Shown: positions 38,691 to 51,213 of the stretch, in pieces
Position numbering within the stretch: the first letter of the stretch is position 1
Layout of the letters: each line of letters begins with the position of its first letter
Origin: Pipra filicauda
Taxonomy: Eukaryota; Chordata; Aves; Passeriformes; Pipridae
DNA length: 64,000 nucleotides
Direction: 5' to 3'
Assembly: GCF_003945595.2 (NCBI RefSeq)
Contig: NW_024104421.1
Coordinates: 6,696,001-6,760,000, forward strand
Translations under genes and position numbers: made by a program
Notes under the pieces: model-generated
What the model saw: the letters and a program-made list of their open reading frames with translations, nothing else
Databases searched by the model: none
Told to the model about the DNA's origin: nothing

Positions 38691-41600
38691 ATCTGTCACC
38701 TTCCTTTGTTCCAGTTCAGTATTTTTACACACTTTTGCCTCCTCTACTCATCTGCCACTCAAAGCAATTCCCCAGTTTGCTCTGTCCCCAATGCACATTG
38801 GAGTAAAAACCATGTTATCCCCTGCACCAAGAATACAGAGAGCACAGATCTGAGGACCACCACTGGCCAAACAAATAGACATCCTACATCGACATGTTCC
38901 CATTCTGGCTAAAAAAATCTGCTCCTGGAGATCTGACAGATGTTACTTCAGGAACCAAACTAAATGACTGGGAAGGAAAATGACTGGGGAGACCTTCTTC
39001 CTGACCTGTGCTCACCAAGCACACAAACAGTCCCCCATGCATTTTTAGCTCTCACTGAGCTGCAGAGGCAAAAGGGATCTCAAGAGAGCAGAGGGTGGTC
39101 ATCTCTGCACTCCATGCTGCCAGTGTATGGTCAGCCAAATTCTTAAAGATACTTGCATATAGTATTTAAACACAAATGTATCTGCAGGGTAAAACATGAC
39201 AACATGGATCTTGGGCACACACACAAAATTTGTATAGAGCCAGATTCTATCCTTATTTACATCTTAAGCAGTACAATCAGCACATCTACAAACAATGTAA
39301 ATTCAGGCTCATATTGACTCAAGATTAAACTTTACTCCTCTTTCAGACAACAGACTACAGAGTAGTATACCAAGTCACATGGCTAGAAAATGTAGAAGCA
39401 ACAGGGAGGATTTTACTTAATTTCATAAACCTTGCTCTCATGTACAGCTTATTGTCTCCAGCCTCCTTACAGGAGAGATGGAGACAATGACAGCATCAAA
39501 TTCCATAAAGTGAACTTTATCTGCACATGGGGACCAAGTAACACATCTCAATGGTTTCATAGAAGATTTAAAATACACCTTTTCTTTCTCTAAGAAGGAC
39601 TAACCAAGCTGTGGGATGCTTAGGTTTGCTTATATTGCAGCTAAGGGGTATGTGGGAGAATCAAGGATCACTGAAATCCATTAGGTTTGCTGCCGTCTGT
39701 CTCTAAATGCACAAAGCTTTATGTATCTTAATATTTAGTCCATTCTGTGGAAAGGAGAGGACTGCTATACAAAGGGAAAAAGGAAGAAAACATCCAATAA
39801 TGGTGTGTTCTAAAATGTAGTTTACACAAAGAAGAAAAACGACATAGAGTACATAATGTTGGCAAAGTGAATATAGGGATAATGCTGGTAAATATAAATT
39901 TGAATCACAAATTGTATATTGTGATATCCTCCTTCCAAGACTTCATTACAGATCAACTGCAGAACTATCTTGCGAAGTCTCAGGCCCATGAGAATGGTAT
40001 GTTATGAGTAATAAACTCGTTAGAGAAACAAAACAGTGTGAGAAACAAATCTAGTGCAATTTTTCTCATTTGCACCTGGGCTTGCTAATATTCTGCTGAC
40101 TTCCCATGTTTTGAGCTGCAGAGGAATCACACAAGAGAACTGCACTTATGAGACCTAAAAGTACCCATGACGCCTTATTAGTGAGGTATAAAGACAGTTC
40201 TATCACTTTAAGCACCTTATTCATGCTCTTTATCCACTGCTTTTTCCCATTTCTGCAATACGTATAGGGATACCAATGTGGAACAAACCTCAAATTAACC
40301 TAACAAGACAGTTTGCAGAAAGTGACCCACTGAGAAAAAAACCATGTTTGAAGAAACCAGGACAAACAAGTACTGAAGACAAAACACAGAGAGGGGCGCA
40401 TTCAAAATGTAGCATCATAAAAAATGGATGGTGTGTTAGGGATTTCACACTGCTGTGCACTAGAGAAGATGGCTAGGCAACTAATTCATATACTGCTATA
40501 ACTGCAGAGGTTAGAGCCAAGTATTGAGCTGATTTTCAACATTTCATACTCTTTTTTAGACCTCCCCATATAAGCAGATTTAGTTCTTCATTTTACCTCA
40601 GGCAGTTTCCTACACATGGAGCAGTCAGCAGTCACTTAGGTTAATTTATAATGAGTGGAACAGAATCATACATGCTGATTTATTAGTCAATTTGCTAGAC
40701 ACTAACAGTGCTCTAAAACTCAGTTCCAGGAAATGACTGATGGAAATGTCAAAACTATGAGGTTAACATTGGACAGGGAAATGAAGAAGCAAACCATGAA
40801 CTGATAAGAAGGAGGCAACTCCAGGAAAACATGCCAAATTGCATTTTCTTATAGTGCCTGCAGTCAGTGCACCTACAGGCATTCTTGTGAAACTAGAATT
40901 CTGTATCACCCAAGTAATCAGTAACAATCTGCAATTTCACCACAATTGGTTCCTGTCATCTGGATCTCTGTACGCTTTCACAGTGAACTTGTTCTTGCTG
41001 ATCCAACAAGACTTGCATTGCTAAATTAGGAAAAACATTATCAACACCATGCAAGCTTGTGATCCTAAGCACTGTGTCAACTGACCATGGTTTGTGTCAA
41101 GTCTCTGTGCTAATATCCGACCGTTTCAGGAGCCAGTAGAGTTAGTCTGAGTTAGTTTACTTCCAATTTAAGCGCTCTGCAATGCATTATTTTACTGAGA
41201 GAAATATACAACAATACCTCCAACTGTAAAGGCAAGTTCTGTTTGTAGAATAAAGTTGTAAAATGCACAAAGAGACCAATTTTAAGAACTAGCCACCTAA
41301 AACTTGTTTGTCTCATGCAGAAAACACATTTGTGCCCAAGATGGATTAAAAAATTACCCTGAAGATTATGTTAAAGTAGATGACTGACATGTACAGAATT
41401 ATTAAGAGGTTAGGTCTGCTATAACAGCTTTTTTTCTCACTGATAAGACTTTATTACTACAGCTATGCAATATAACATGTTATTGTCTGTTTCTCAGACA
41501 GAGAAAAGGTTTTACTTTTGTCATTTGTCCTACAGGACACAGTCTCTCATTCACTTCAATATGCAAGGTACCGCTATTGCAGTATCGCTCCCATCATCAT

Positions 41601-41820
41601 CCTGTGCTAGTTTTAAAGGTGATTCTGTAAGGCTTGCAAGGAAAAGGATTGTACAAGAGAAATCAGAATGAATCTCCAAGATTTAAGCATAAATTTTAAT
41701 CAGAAATTCAGCTAAAACATTGGTGTTTAACCCAAGAACGTATAGGTTCGAACGCAAAGAGTGCAGTTCACATTGTTAAGACTCTTTTTGTTCTGATAAT
41801 AAAAGCAAAGCTTATCTTAC

Positions 41821-41865
41821 CTGGTAATGAACTCTCTGTGTAGTAGAAGGTACTGACTGTAGGTC
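41821..41865 (-). CDS. Short 45-nt internal exon of the same gene
   Basis: On the minus strand a long pyrimidine-rich tract ending in CATCTAG precedes 45 nt, followed by the donor CAG|GTAAGA. In the frame that connects downstream the exon uses one carried base plus GA, then 14 codons reading PTVSTFYYTESSLP, then a leftover G. That G joins CA of the exon at 35663 to make an alanine codon, so the downstream junction is in phase. The peptide is rich in Ser, Thr and Tyr and has no predicted helix, which suits a flexible tail and a possible phosphorylation site. The upstream junction is out of phase with the exon at 43.6 kb as I read it. A second frame (GAC CTA CAG) is also open and fits the upstream exon, but it runs into a stop in the exon at 34 kb, so I prefer the first. 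Confidence 0.65.
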
Positions 41866-43587
41866 CTAGATGGAGAATGAAAGACACAGCAGTGATGAAA
41901 AAAATAAAAGCAACAAGAGCTGTTTGCAGTTCTACTATCTGAAGTGGTTGGGCAAACACAAATAATTTTGCAAGTGTTTCTCACTGGTTTTAAGCATGTG
42001 AAACAAGCAGAATAGTCATGGAAAGTTCACTTAAAGTTTAGATTTGTATGCATTCGGTCAAAAAAAACAGTTTCAAAAATATAGAGATTATGTTAATGAA
42101 TCTTTACCATGCTACAAATCTATTTGTTCCATGAGAAATTTAGAATATCAGCAAAAAAGTTAATGAAAATAGGTTCAAAATCTAAGCCTTTTTTTACAAA
42201 AAGTTTTGAGTGATTAATGCACTCAAGAAAACCACTGGCAGTTCTCCCTGTTTTAAGATAACCTCACTCCAAGGAGGTCATATCAGAATGATCCTGATAT
42301 TTAGCAGGGTTCAGGAATCTAATTTACTTTAATAGAGATTTTGTCAAATAGTTATAGCTCATGACTTAATCTACCATAGAGCCTGGCCTACAGACCAGCA
42401 GTAAGCAAGTTGGCAGAGCTCAATAAAAACTTGGCACCTCTATTCCCAGCAAATGGGTCTGAGCCAAATCAAGCACAGTAAAAAAAAAAAAAAAATCACA
42501 GAAACTGCACAAGGTTGTGGAAACACAGTTCCTCCACAACCACTATGGGTAATTCAACCAGAACTTCCAGACTCATTGTAATTTTCCATACCCTATACTG
42601 CAAATATGCATCTTACACCTTACCTTATCGTATGCACCTTATGCAACATAAAATGTGTTTTTCTGCCTGATAATAACAGTCACACCTCAGGTCTGGATGT
42701 TCAGAAATGCAAAGTGAAACCCTGAAGTGAGATACTAAGGTCCTATTCTGACTGCAAGTGCAGAGTTGGAAAACCTACAGGAAATCAATGGCTCCCAAAG
42801 AGTTCAATGGAAGGCGTGAGATTCATAGTTCCTACGTAAATTAGACCAACAATTTATAAACCTACATGATGTCCTCACACTTGTAAATGTTATTGTAAAA
42901 GATATCACTAAGATAGTGATTTTTAAGATATTAAAAACAATCAGAGACAGTACATTGATGAAAATCCATTAGTTTTATCACTAGAGGCATACACACTTAA
43001 AATGACTTGGGTAATGAGACATTTGGAGTCTCCATTGCCCAGACTGTATCGTAGAATGAACTCTCATGAGTCAAGGTGTTCAAGGCAATAAGAGTGGCAC
43101 TATTATTAGCTGCATGAACACATATTTTTGAGATTTGGAACCATCTAGTTGACAGTTGTAGTGTTTAGTGGTTTCTCAGATTACTCCATGACAGTATTAG
43201 AGAGTGACAGTTGAATAACTGGACCCACTCAAATACCACAATGCTTATCCTTACATAACAACCATTCTAATGCATAATTTAGGTAATTACAGCAACGTCT
43301 GTGGAAAGTTCTGGTATTCTATTCTTAATGAAAGAGAAGTAAACACACCCATCCACATCAATTATGTTATCATTTAAAAGGAATCAGTGTGATTTTTAAT
43401 TTTCTGTTTAAGAAATACTTTCAGTACTTTTATTATCATCTCTTAATTCTAGAATTTTCATTTCAGTGGCAGGCAAATTGCAACAGTCTTGATATACAGT
43501 TGTTGCAACTACTAGTCCTCTGCACTCTGAACTGAAAGAAACATAAACTAGATTAGCAAATGATATCTGAATTCACAAAAGCCTCAC
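41866..43587 (-). other. Intron (1,722 bp), possibly hiding a small exon
   Basis: The flanking exons are out of phase (phase 0 into phase 1), so a 3n+1 exon is expected here unless an internal donor is used. I searched for donor/acceptor pairs on the minus strand. The 26-nt piece near 42268-42293 and a 43-nt piece near 42626-42668 do not restore the frame. There is a poly-A run at 42480-42495. Confidence 0.5.
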
Positions 43588-43667
43588 CTCTTGTAGGCGG
43601 TCAATGTACATACGACAAGTCTCCAAGTCGCAGTCTCCTCGCACAACTATAATTCCTAGGGGAATGG
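43588..43667 (-). CDS. Internal exon of the same unrecognised gene
   Basis: On the minus strand an acceptor (ATTTTTCAG) is followed by 80 nt and the donor GAG|GTGAGG. Two of the three frames are stopped. The open one takes one base from the previous exon and gives 26 codons that read IPLGIIVVRGDCDLETCR and then MYIDRLQE. The start is a short beta-strand-like hydrophobic stretch. The end looks helical. The two cysteines lie five residues apart. Phase from the exon at 53.7 kb is continuous. The exon ends in phase 0, but the next well-formed exon (41.8 kb) needs one carried base, so the junction does not work as read. Either a 3n+1 exon lies between them or an internal donor is used (CTTGTC|GTATGT, which would end this exon one base into the Arg codon after ETC). 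Function unknown. Confidence 0.75.
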
Positions 43668-46009
43668 CTGAAAAATCAAAAACAAAGAAAAACCTCTTTA
43701 ACTAAGTCTCTTAAACTTGAACAGATTTGCAGTGGGCTTCGACTTTGTTTTTTTAATGTCCTCACAAAAGCTTTCTATTATCTAAATCTTAACAAATATT
43801 TAAAAGATTATTATTCATTGTTAGTTTCACCCACTTATAATTATCAAATATTTCAGTTTTCAAACACCTTTCATGGTTTCATGAAAGAAGCTGAAACATA
43901 TTCAGTTAAATTATGTACTTCATTTTCTGATGTCAACATCAAACATGAACTGCAAAGAAAGGAACATACCTCAGAACAAGAGTTAGGGAGGTGCCCTTAT
44001 ACCATGAAATAAGAGTTATATTTTGTTTTCAGAATAAAGTCTACATATTTATAGTAATGAAAGTCACAGTCTGATTTCAGAGAAAACTGTCCAACATCAT
44101 GTTATTTTGATGTAGGGCTGCTTTCAAATCAAAACAGACGTTTTTACATCTACACACAAAATTATCACATCTCCATATTTAGTCAGGAAAAAAAAAAAGC
44201 CAGCAAAAAATTCAGGTGAGGGCAACATTTTTAATAACAGGACATTTAGGTTTCCACAGTCATTCTGTTCTTGCAGCTGAAAGGAGTCCAAAACAAATCC
44301 ACAAAAAGAATAAATAGAAAAAAGTATACATGATTCCACAAGAAAGGTACCAAGAGAGCTACCTACTAAGATCTCATTAAATAAGAAGAAAACAAGTGAA
44401 CACTCTTGAGTATCTGATTTTGTAAAACTGAATCACTGAATAAAGTTCTTTTTTCCTCCCTGGAGGGTCTTTAATCAAATAATGCCCCAAAAATTTATGG
44501 GAGCAGCAGGAAAGATATTTAAATCTTCACATGAATTATTCCAGAAGGAGAGCAAAATATCAACTCATAAACAATTTTGATAACTAGATAATGAGCAGCA
44601 ACATAAAATCACCAAGGTTTCTGAGATAAATAGAAAACAGAACTGTGCTGCAGCCTTTCCTGCTGTTGAAAAGAAGTTGATTAAGAGGGAGAAATATTCC
44701 AATACTAAGAAGCTCCTCATTCTGGTAAGAGAACAAGACAGTGCTAAAAGATACCGGGGAACACAGCTCCTCTTTTTCTGGTGCACCAAGGCTAGAAGTA
44801 CAAAGAGGAGCTCAGTGGTTGCAGGGAGAAGACCCGGGAAGCACCTACAGCAGTCAAGTTCACAGCAGACCTTAGAGATCAGCACAGGGCTCAACAATGC
44901 TGCCAGCATTGTGTTTGGAAAGCAAATTGAACAGCAGAACAGCTATGGACCCAGGAAAAATGGAAGCAGAGGAAAAAAAAAAGTTGGAGGGAGAAACAAA
45001 GATGTAAAGAAGAGATCAGCAGGAAGAGCAAAAGAACTCACACGTCGCCTGAAACACTGACATCCAACAGCAATGACAATTCCCCTGCACATTTTCAGAA
45101 AGGCCAGGTGGGAACAGGGCTCATTGTGACCTCCCAGATTCTTTCATTACAGAACAGAGAATGAGAGACAAGCAAGTGGAAGGAGGGTCAATAATGAGGT
45201 TTGCTTCACGCGCTCCAATGCTCTGGGTTACAGCCTGATTCTCTTTGCTTAGTGTTTATTATTGCTTAACCTGCTCTGACAGGAGACCCTTAAGCTCTTT
45301 GCAGAGAGTTCTTAATGGCTATCTAGCTTCAATTCAGCAGATCCCTTTGCAGCCCTTACTGAAAGAAGTGTTTGTTAAATTCATTTATAGCACTAAAAAG
45401 TGAATTGCAGCAGACACAGCTACACCTCCAATAGCTACAGAGCACTAGGGAGCTACACCATTGGCTCATAAACCGTCACCACAGATTTTGTCTCTCTTCT
45501 ATATACTTAATGGGGACTAAAGCTTTGACCTGCCAAAACAACACAGATAACACAAAACTGAAATCCTTAACTATCACCATTCCTGGCAGCCTGAAAGAGA
45601 AGGACCTTAGGAACATTTGGAATTCTAAAGAAATCCACCAAAATATCTAAAAAGCAAAAACTAATATTCAAGAGGTATCTTAGTGGTGATATTTATGGGT
45701 CTCATCTAATGAGTGAAGAAAAAAGTAGTGATTCACAACTTCAATTAAATTATGTCATATCAGTTGTTAGTGGCCATAGAACAATTCTGAAACTCTGGGC
45801 TGTGTGACTTTGAAAAGAAATGTGCTATCTTAACTGTTTGGAAATCGTGAATTAGCACAATCTATGGCTTTTGGGGTCAATGGCTTAAAGGATAATGTGC
45901 ATGAGGTGGGTCTCAAGGGGTTCCATTCCATATCGTTCATGTCCTTTGAAAAACCTAAAGTCATCACTGGGTAACACTATAGTATATGCTAAATTGCTGC
46001 TTTCCAAAT

Positions 46010-46076
46010 TTTTTGTTTGTTTGTTTTGGATTTTTTGTGAGGTTTTTTTGTGGGTTGGTTGGTTGGGGTTTTTTGC
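46010..46076. repeat. G/T-rich low-complexity tract
   Basis: Runs of TTTG and GGTT lead to TTGGTTGGTTGGGGTTTTTT (46055-46074), a 20-mer that also occurs at 11760-11779. Confidence 0.85.
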
Positions 46077-48329
46077 AAGACTCATTTAGCTTTCAGCAAG
46101 GAAAATGTTCCCAGTCAACATTTTTCAGAAATCACGGTAAGGAAATAAAATGCACCACACAGCCAAGACTTTCAAAGTTCTTCACAATAGTTGCTGTTTG
46201 AAAACAAAAGCAAATACTTGATAATGGGATTGAAACTATGGGGTTGTTTCTCATTCTAAAAATAGGACAAAACTGTGCAAGAGTGGTAAAAGGAGTTAAT
46301 TTATGATAAACCAAGTTAAAGACAAAGTCAACATGCTTGGCCTTCAATAACATTGTGGGTGCTTTCATGCAGGAATAGAGGAGCTTCTCTATTTGCTGAA
46401 TAGCACTGTGTGGATTAGGATGTGGACAGTACAGAACAGTGCTGTGGGACACAGCGATTACTGAATATGCCAGGTGAGGGGGTGGGAGGACAAACAATTA
46501 CATTAAGAGCACAGGCACTACAGAGCAACTTCCCATACACCCACACACTGTCCATTCCTGTGAATATATGGATAACTCCACACATGGGAATACGCCAAAA
46601 AATAAGGGATAGTCTCAGATAATGAGCCAAGCCTCAGCATTCAAGTGCCAGATACTTTTCTCCTAGGGTGCCTGCTCTTCCGGCCACTTGCATCCAGCTC
46701 TCAGTTCCTTTGTGGTCCCTGAATGATGAAAAAGGACTTTGTCCAGGAAGGTGTGGATACAGACTCACACTGCAGTGATGAGCAGCTGTGCAAGAATCCC
46801 AGAAAATGAGACAGGCAGACAGTTACTTCATATTCTGAACCAACGCTGCAGAAAGCTTTTTGTTCCTAGCAACACTAACCAAAACTAAGTATCAGCAGGA
46901 GGAGGGTTGGGTAGATGCGGCAGTTGGGGTAACGTGGTGCTCTAATTATCTGCAAGATTAATAATGATTTCCTGAGTCCTCATGAAATTAGCTATGGAAT
47001 TTATAAACAACAAACAAATCTTCCACCTATTAACTGCCCATTATGCTGAATACCTAAAGCTAGTGAACTCTTTAATAGTATTGGGGACATAAATGACGGA
47101 AGCCTGAATAGACTGCATATGGCACCATGAAGAGAAAACAAAATTCAATTAGCTTCCCCATTTACAATTATGAAAGGATTCAATTTGTGATCTTAACACC
47201 ATATTAACCCACTCAAATCCCAAACAAAACAGCCTTGAGACAGAGCATTAAGGCAAATGTGAATGCCAGGAAAACTCATTCTGAGTCTGACATACCTTGG
47301 GGGACTGGGGAGGTTAGACATTGGGTTCTAAATGTTTAATGTAGCAAATAAAGGATCCTCACTACTGAAGATGTTATAAGAATGCCATTTTCCTGAGGGG
47401 TTTTTACTGATATTAGGAATGTGAAGGACCAAATAAATTCTTGGCAGAGAATTCTAAACTATTCAGACATTTATATTAAGAGGTTTGGCTTTCCCAGTAT
47501 GGTTTTAATAAGAAGGAGTTTGTACAAAAGGATTTTCTCTACCACACAAATCTAAGCCATGTGTCCCTTCAGATCCATTTTGCTTATTATACTGAGAAAA
47601 ACCTAATTCTCACTATATGTGTTGGTTGCTAGTTTTTTTAGCACTAGCAGTCCACCTCTAAAATCCTCACATGTCAGGAGGTAAAACACGGTGGAGGCTA
47701 TCAGATAAAACCAGACAAGGTTTGAGAAGGCAGTCATCCCCTCCAGGCTCTCAGTGACTTCTCCAGTACCCTGCTAAACAAAGGAAGAAGCTGTCCAAAT
47801 CAAAGGAAGAGAAAACCTGTCCCAAACACCACACAAAAAGGAACAGGTTATAGAAAGAAAACTCTGAAGAGCTGGGAATTGAAACTGGCAGAGGGAATGG
47901 ATATTGTGACTAAGAGCTGACAGCACAGATCTGGATGAACAATGAATAAAGATTTAGGATTAAAAAAAAGAACAGGAACCTGAAATGTGAGGTCTACAGA
48001 AACAGACTAAGACAGGCAGGAAGGATGTGTGTGTGGGATGAGATATCCAAAGGGCACAACCAGGACTGAAAAGGTAAGAGGAAATCAAATCAGAAAACCA
48101 ATAAGGAAACAGGAAAGTAAAACAGGACAGAAAAACCTCACAGAAAAGTCTATACCAAGAAGACAAACTACGGTATGGTTTCCTGTAAAGTCTGAAATGG
48201 AAGTTAATATTCTTTATTCTCCCCACTCCTCTAGGCTAAATATAAAATTATATCTATTTGGAATACTGCCCATCTCTTCTAGTCTAAAGGAAGGGAGAGG
48301 ACTATAATGAACATAGATATGCCCTGTGA

Positions 48330-48589
48330 GGTGTCAAGACAAGGTAGATTTAGATTAGATATTGGGAAGAAATTCTTTACAATGAGGGTGACAAGACATT
48401 GGAATGGGTTGCCCAGAGAAGTGGTGGATGGAAAGTGGTGGCCCAGAGAAGTGGAACCCTGGGGGAGTTCAATGGCAGGGGCTTTGAGCAGCCTGGTCTA
48501 GTGGAAGGTGTCCCTGCCCATGACAGAGGGTTGGAACTTGAGGATTTTTAAAGATCCCTTCCTGCCTCATTCATTCTATGATTCTATAA
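48330..48589 (+). mobile_element. CR1 LINE, 3' fragment with internal duplication
   Basis: It reads AGATATTGGGAAGAAATTC, GGGTTGCCCAGAGAAGTGG, GAGCAGCCTGGTCTAGTGG, AGGTGTCCCTGCCCATGACA and the tail CATTCTATGATTCTAT. GCCCAGAGAAGTGG occurs twice with a 30-base period (48411 and 48441), giving a local tandem duplication. Confidence 0.9.
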
Positions 48590-50742
48590 CTCAGTGACAT
48601 GAGATTTCAATGATTTGGGGTTACTCCTTCCCCCAACTCCAGGCAATAACAGAGTCTCCAATATTTAACTCACTACTGAATTCTAATCCTCTTGGTTTCA
48701 CCTTGCTCAGTGGCTTTAAGCAACACATCCAACCTCTTTCAATTTCAGATCTTACTAAATCACTGTGACAAAAAAATGCATTATTTAGCTAATGTCTATT
48801 CAACACACTGACAAAACAAAGCTGTTAGAGGAAGGCAGTGACTTTTAAGCAGAGTGAAAGTAATGGTGTCTTTTACAAAGCTTCTGCAGATAAGCCACAA
48901 TGCATCCTAAGAACTCCTGGCCAATAAATGGCCATTGGTCTTTCCTTTACAGGAGGGAAGAGGATTGTAGCTGCACAACCCATCTCAGCTAAACCTATCC
49001 AGTTCAAAGCTGCTTCTCAATACAAGCACATTTCCTTCATGGTTCATCAGGAAGTCTGCTGCTCCCTGCTGCCCTTTATATTATATACTCAGGATATAAA
49101 TACCAAGTCCTAAGTGTTGACCTTTTCTTACTTAGCTAGTTGTTCAAAATCACACGGAATAGTCTCCAAATTACCTTGACCTGTCATATCCCTGAGCTTT
49201 AAAGAGTCAGAACAACTTTGATAGCTCAGGTATTCTAAGTGCATTCCTGGTATGAGGAAGCTACAGTATCACTATACACGTACACATCTCAAATGACTCA
49301 CAAGCTGTCACTCCACGTACGCCCATGTATCTGATAAGAACTCCTAGGATGACCCCAAAACCCTTAGATAACCCATAGAAATTAAAGGCAGAGACACATG
49401 CATTATAGACATCTAGCTAGGTATAATCAAAGAGACAAGAATTTGAGGTTAACATCACATCATGTTACAGCATCTCACACACATACAAAACAGGGAGACT
49501 GCAGAGAAAAGCACTGTTAGACTATAGATAGTCCAATTGTTATACAAATGGAACTGACACTGGCATCACCCAGATTGGGTATGATTCCTCCTTAATCTTA
49601 GTGGTATTGAGGAAACTAAGATGGTTCTCTATGGCTAGGGCATACACAACAAGTTAAGATCAGTAAAGACTGATATATTCTATTAAAATACCCCACAACT
49701 CTTCAGTTACAGCTGATGGTGCGTTATTTCACTACTGCATTTTCATGGCACAAATCTGAAATGGTGTTGGTGGGAAGGATTAAGAAGTGTTGAAGACCTC
49801 TTGGTCACTAGCTGGTTTATCGTTTGTTTGCTGTTAACTAATTTTTTTTTAAATAATTAGTTTCTGTATATACCTCCATTGTCAGGAATTTCTTAGTACC
49901 ACTTGAAAGGAGAAAATAGGGTTTCAAACATAACGTTTTAGTTGTTTTAAAAATAACTCCATTGTTCACCCTCACTGCAGCTTGGGATCACACTTTCCTG
50001 CTATGACAGGAAACCAGAGAGAGTGCACAGAAAATATGCAGGCAAGAGAGACAGAATCAAAATCTGTCCACCTAGAAACATCAGCCCATCTCACTTTTTG
50101 AATATGCTAATGGTGGTTATGGTCATGTAATGTACAACTCTCATATTGGGCAGAGGTGGTAACGCTTGTGACTAGAGTGACAAGTGCTTGGGACACATAT
50201 AGGAAAGTGTTAGAGAAGACAACTTCATCTGCAGTGAAGAACATTACAACATAACTGAAATGCCAACATATATTCCTTTCTTAAAATGGTGCACAGAAAC
50301 ATTCATCCCTCCTCACTGAAGGATCAATAAGCATCCTCTGCACCATCATCAATCATCCCACAGACAATAGTAAGATGTTGACAGAAAAAAGAACGGAGGA
50401 GAAAAGAAGGAGCAAGGGGAGAGAAGAAAGGGACAATTCAGAAACAGCATCTTGGTTAAATGCCAGCTGCATTGACAAGAAAAGTAGAAAACAAGAGAAG
50501 GAGAATGAGCTAAGGACAGTCATGCCCTTCAGAGGACAAAATGACATTCTTTAATTGCTTGGGAGGCTTTCAAAATGAGATGTCTACCTCCAGCAGAGTG
50601 AAGATTAATCTTCATGGAACGGTTTGTATGACAAACTGTTATATGTCAGGAAGTGTAATTTTAGGTGAAGATAGATTCAAATCAGTATTTCAAGGAAACA
50701 AGGGGAGTGAAATATATTTATTGTGAGTTAAAATGATCCAGA

Positions 50743-51213
50743 TTAGTACACTGAAGTCAAAGCTTTTAAAACCCTATTATGGAGACATGTAACAGGCAAA
50801 AACCATAACAGCTTCTTTGCTATTTTTCCTTCAAGGAATAACTTTTTATTAACTGGTTTCCTTTTCCTATTCAGATTGCTGAGGGATTCTGATTTGGTTC
50901 TCAAATTATTTAGGGAGGTAAAAGTTCTTTTAATCCTTGTGGACAGAGAACGAGTATTAAGTACAGTATTCTGGCATTCAGTTGTAGGTATTCTGCCAAA
51001 GCCTGAACAAGTATCTAAACTGAGTCTCTTGCAAGCATCTAGTGGGACAGACATATACACAAGAGCTACAGTCGTGTTGAAAGAAGCCAGTGCCTCTTCA
51101 GTAACAGGCCTTGTAGAAACAATTCCCCAGTAAAGCTTCCAAGAAACAACTTTTCCAATATCAGCGTTCTGGAATTTTGCTAGTACAAACAATTCCTCTA
51201 CACACCCACTCAC
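50743..51213 (-). other. Longest open frame in the window, not recognised
   Basis: This stop-to-stop frame of 156 codons begins with GTG right after a TGA, and its first ATG is about 50 codons in. The translation includes KLYWGIVSTRPVTEEALASF and a Ser/Arg/Lys-rich part, SLNNLRTKSESLSNLNRKRK. I do not recognise a family. One frame of this length is roughly what chance gives in 64 kb of AT-rich DNA read six ways. No splice sites fit the host gene. Confidence 0.15.

Larger units (their letters stand above)
35664..41820 (-). other. Intron (6,157 bp) with two CR1 insertions
   Basis: Phase 1 intron. It holds CR1 copies at 35829-36811 and 38601-38690. A 17-nt segment at 38155-38171 and a 26-nt segment at about 37812-37837 have fair splice sites but break the phase, so they are not called. 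Confidence 0.6.

Noticed and set aside
44565..45060. Overlapping open frames of 114 (minus) and 127 (plus) codons
   Set aside because: Both strands are open over the same bases. The plus frame is dominated by Lys/Arg from A-rich DNA and the minus frame by Leu/Cys/Ser. No splice context or family resemblance was seen, so chance is the better explanation.
47300..47331. 32-nt segment (minus) ending CCCAAG|GTATGT
   Set aside because: Insertion after the 53.7-kb exon gives TAA at the junction, and the acceptor is weak.
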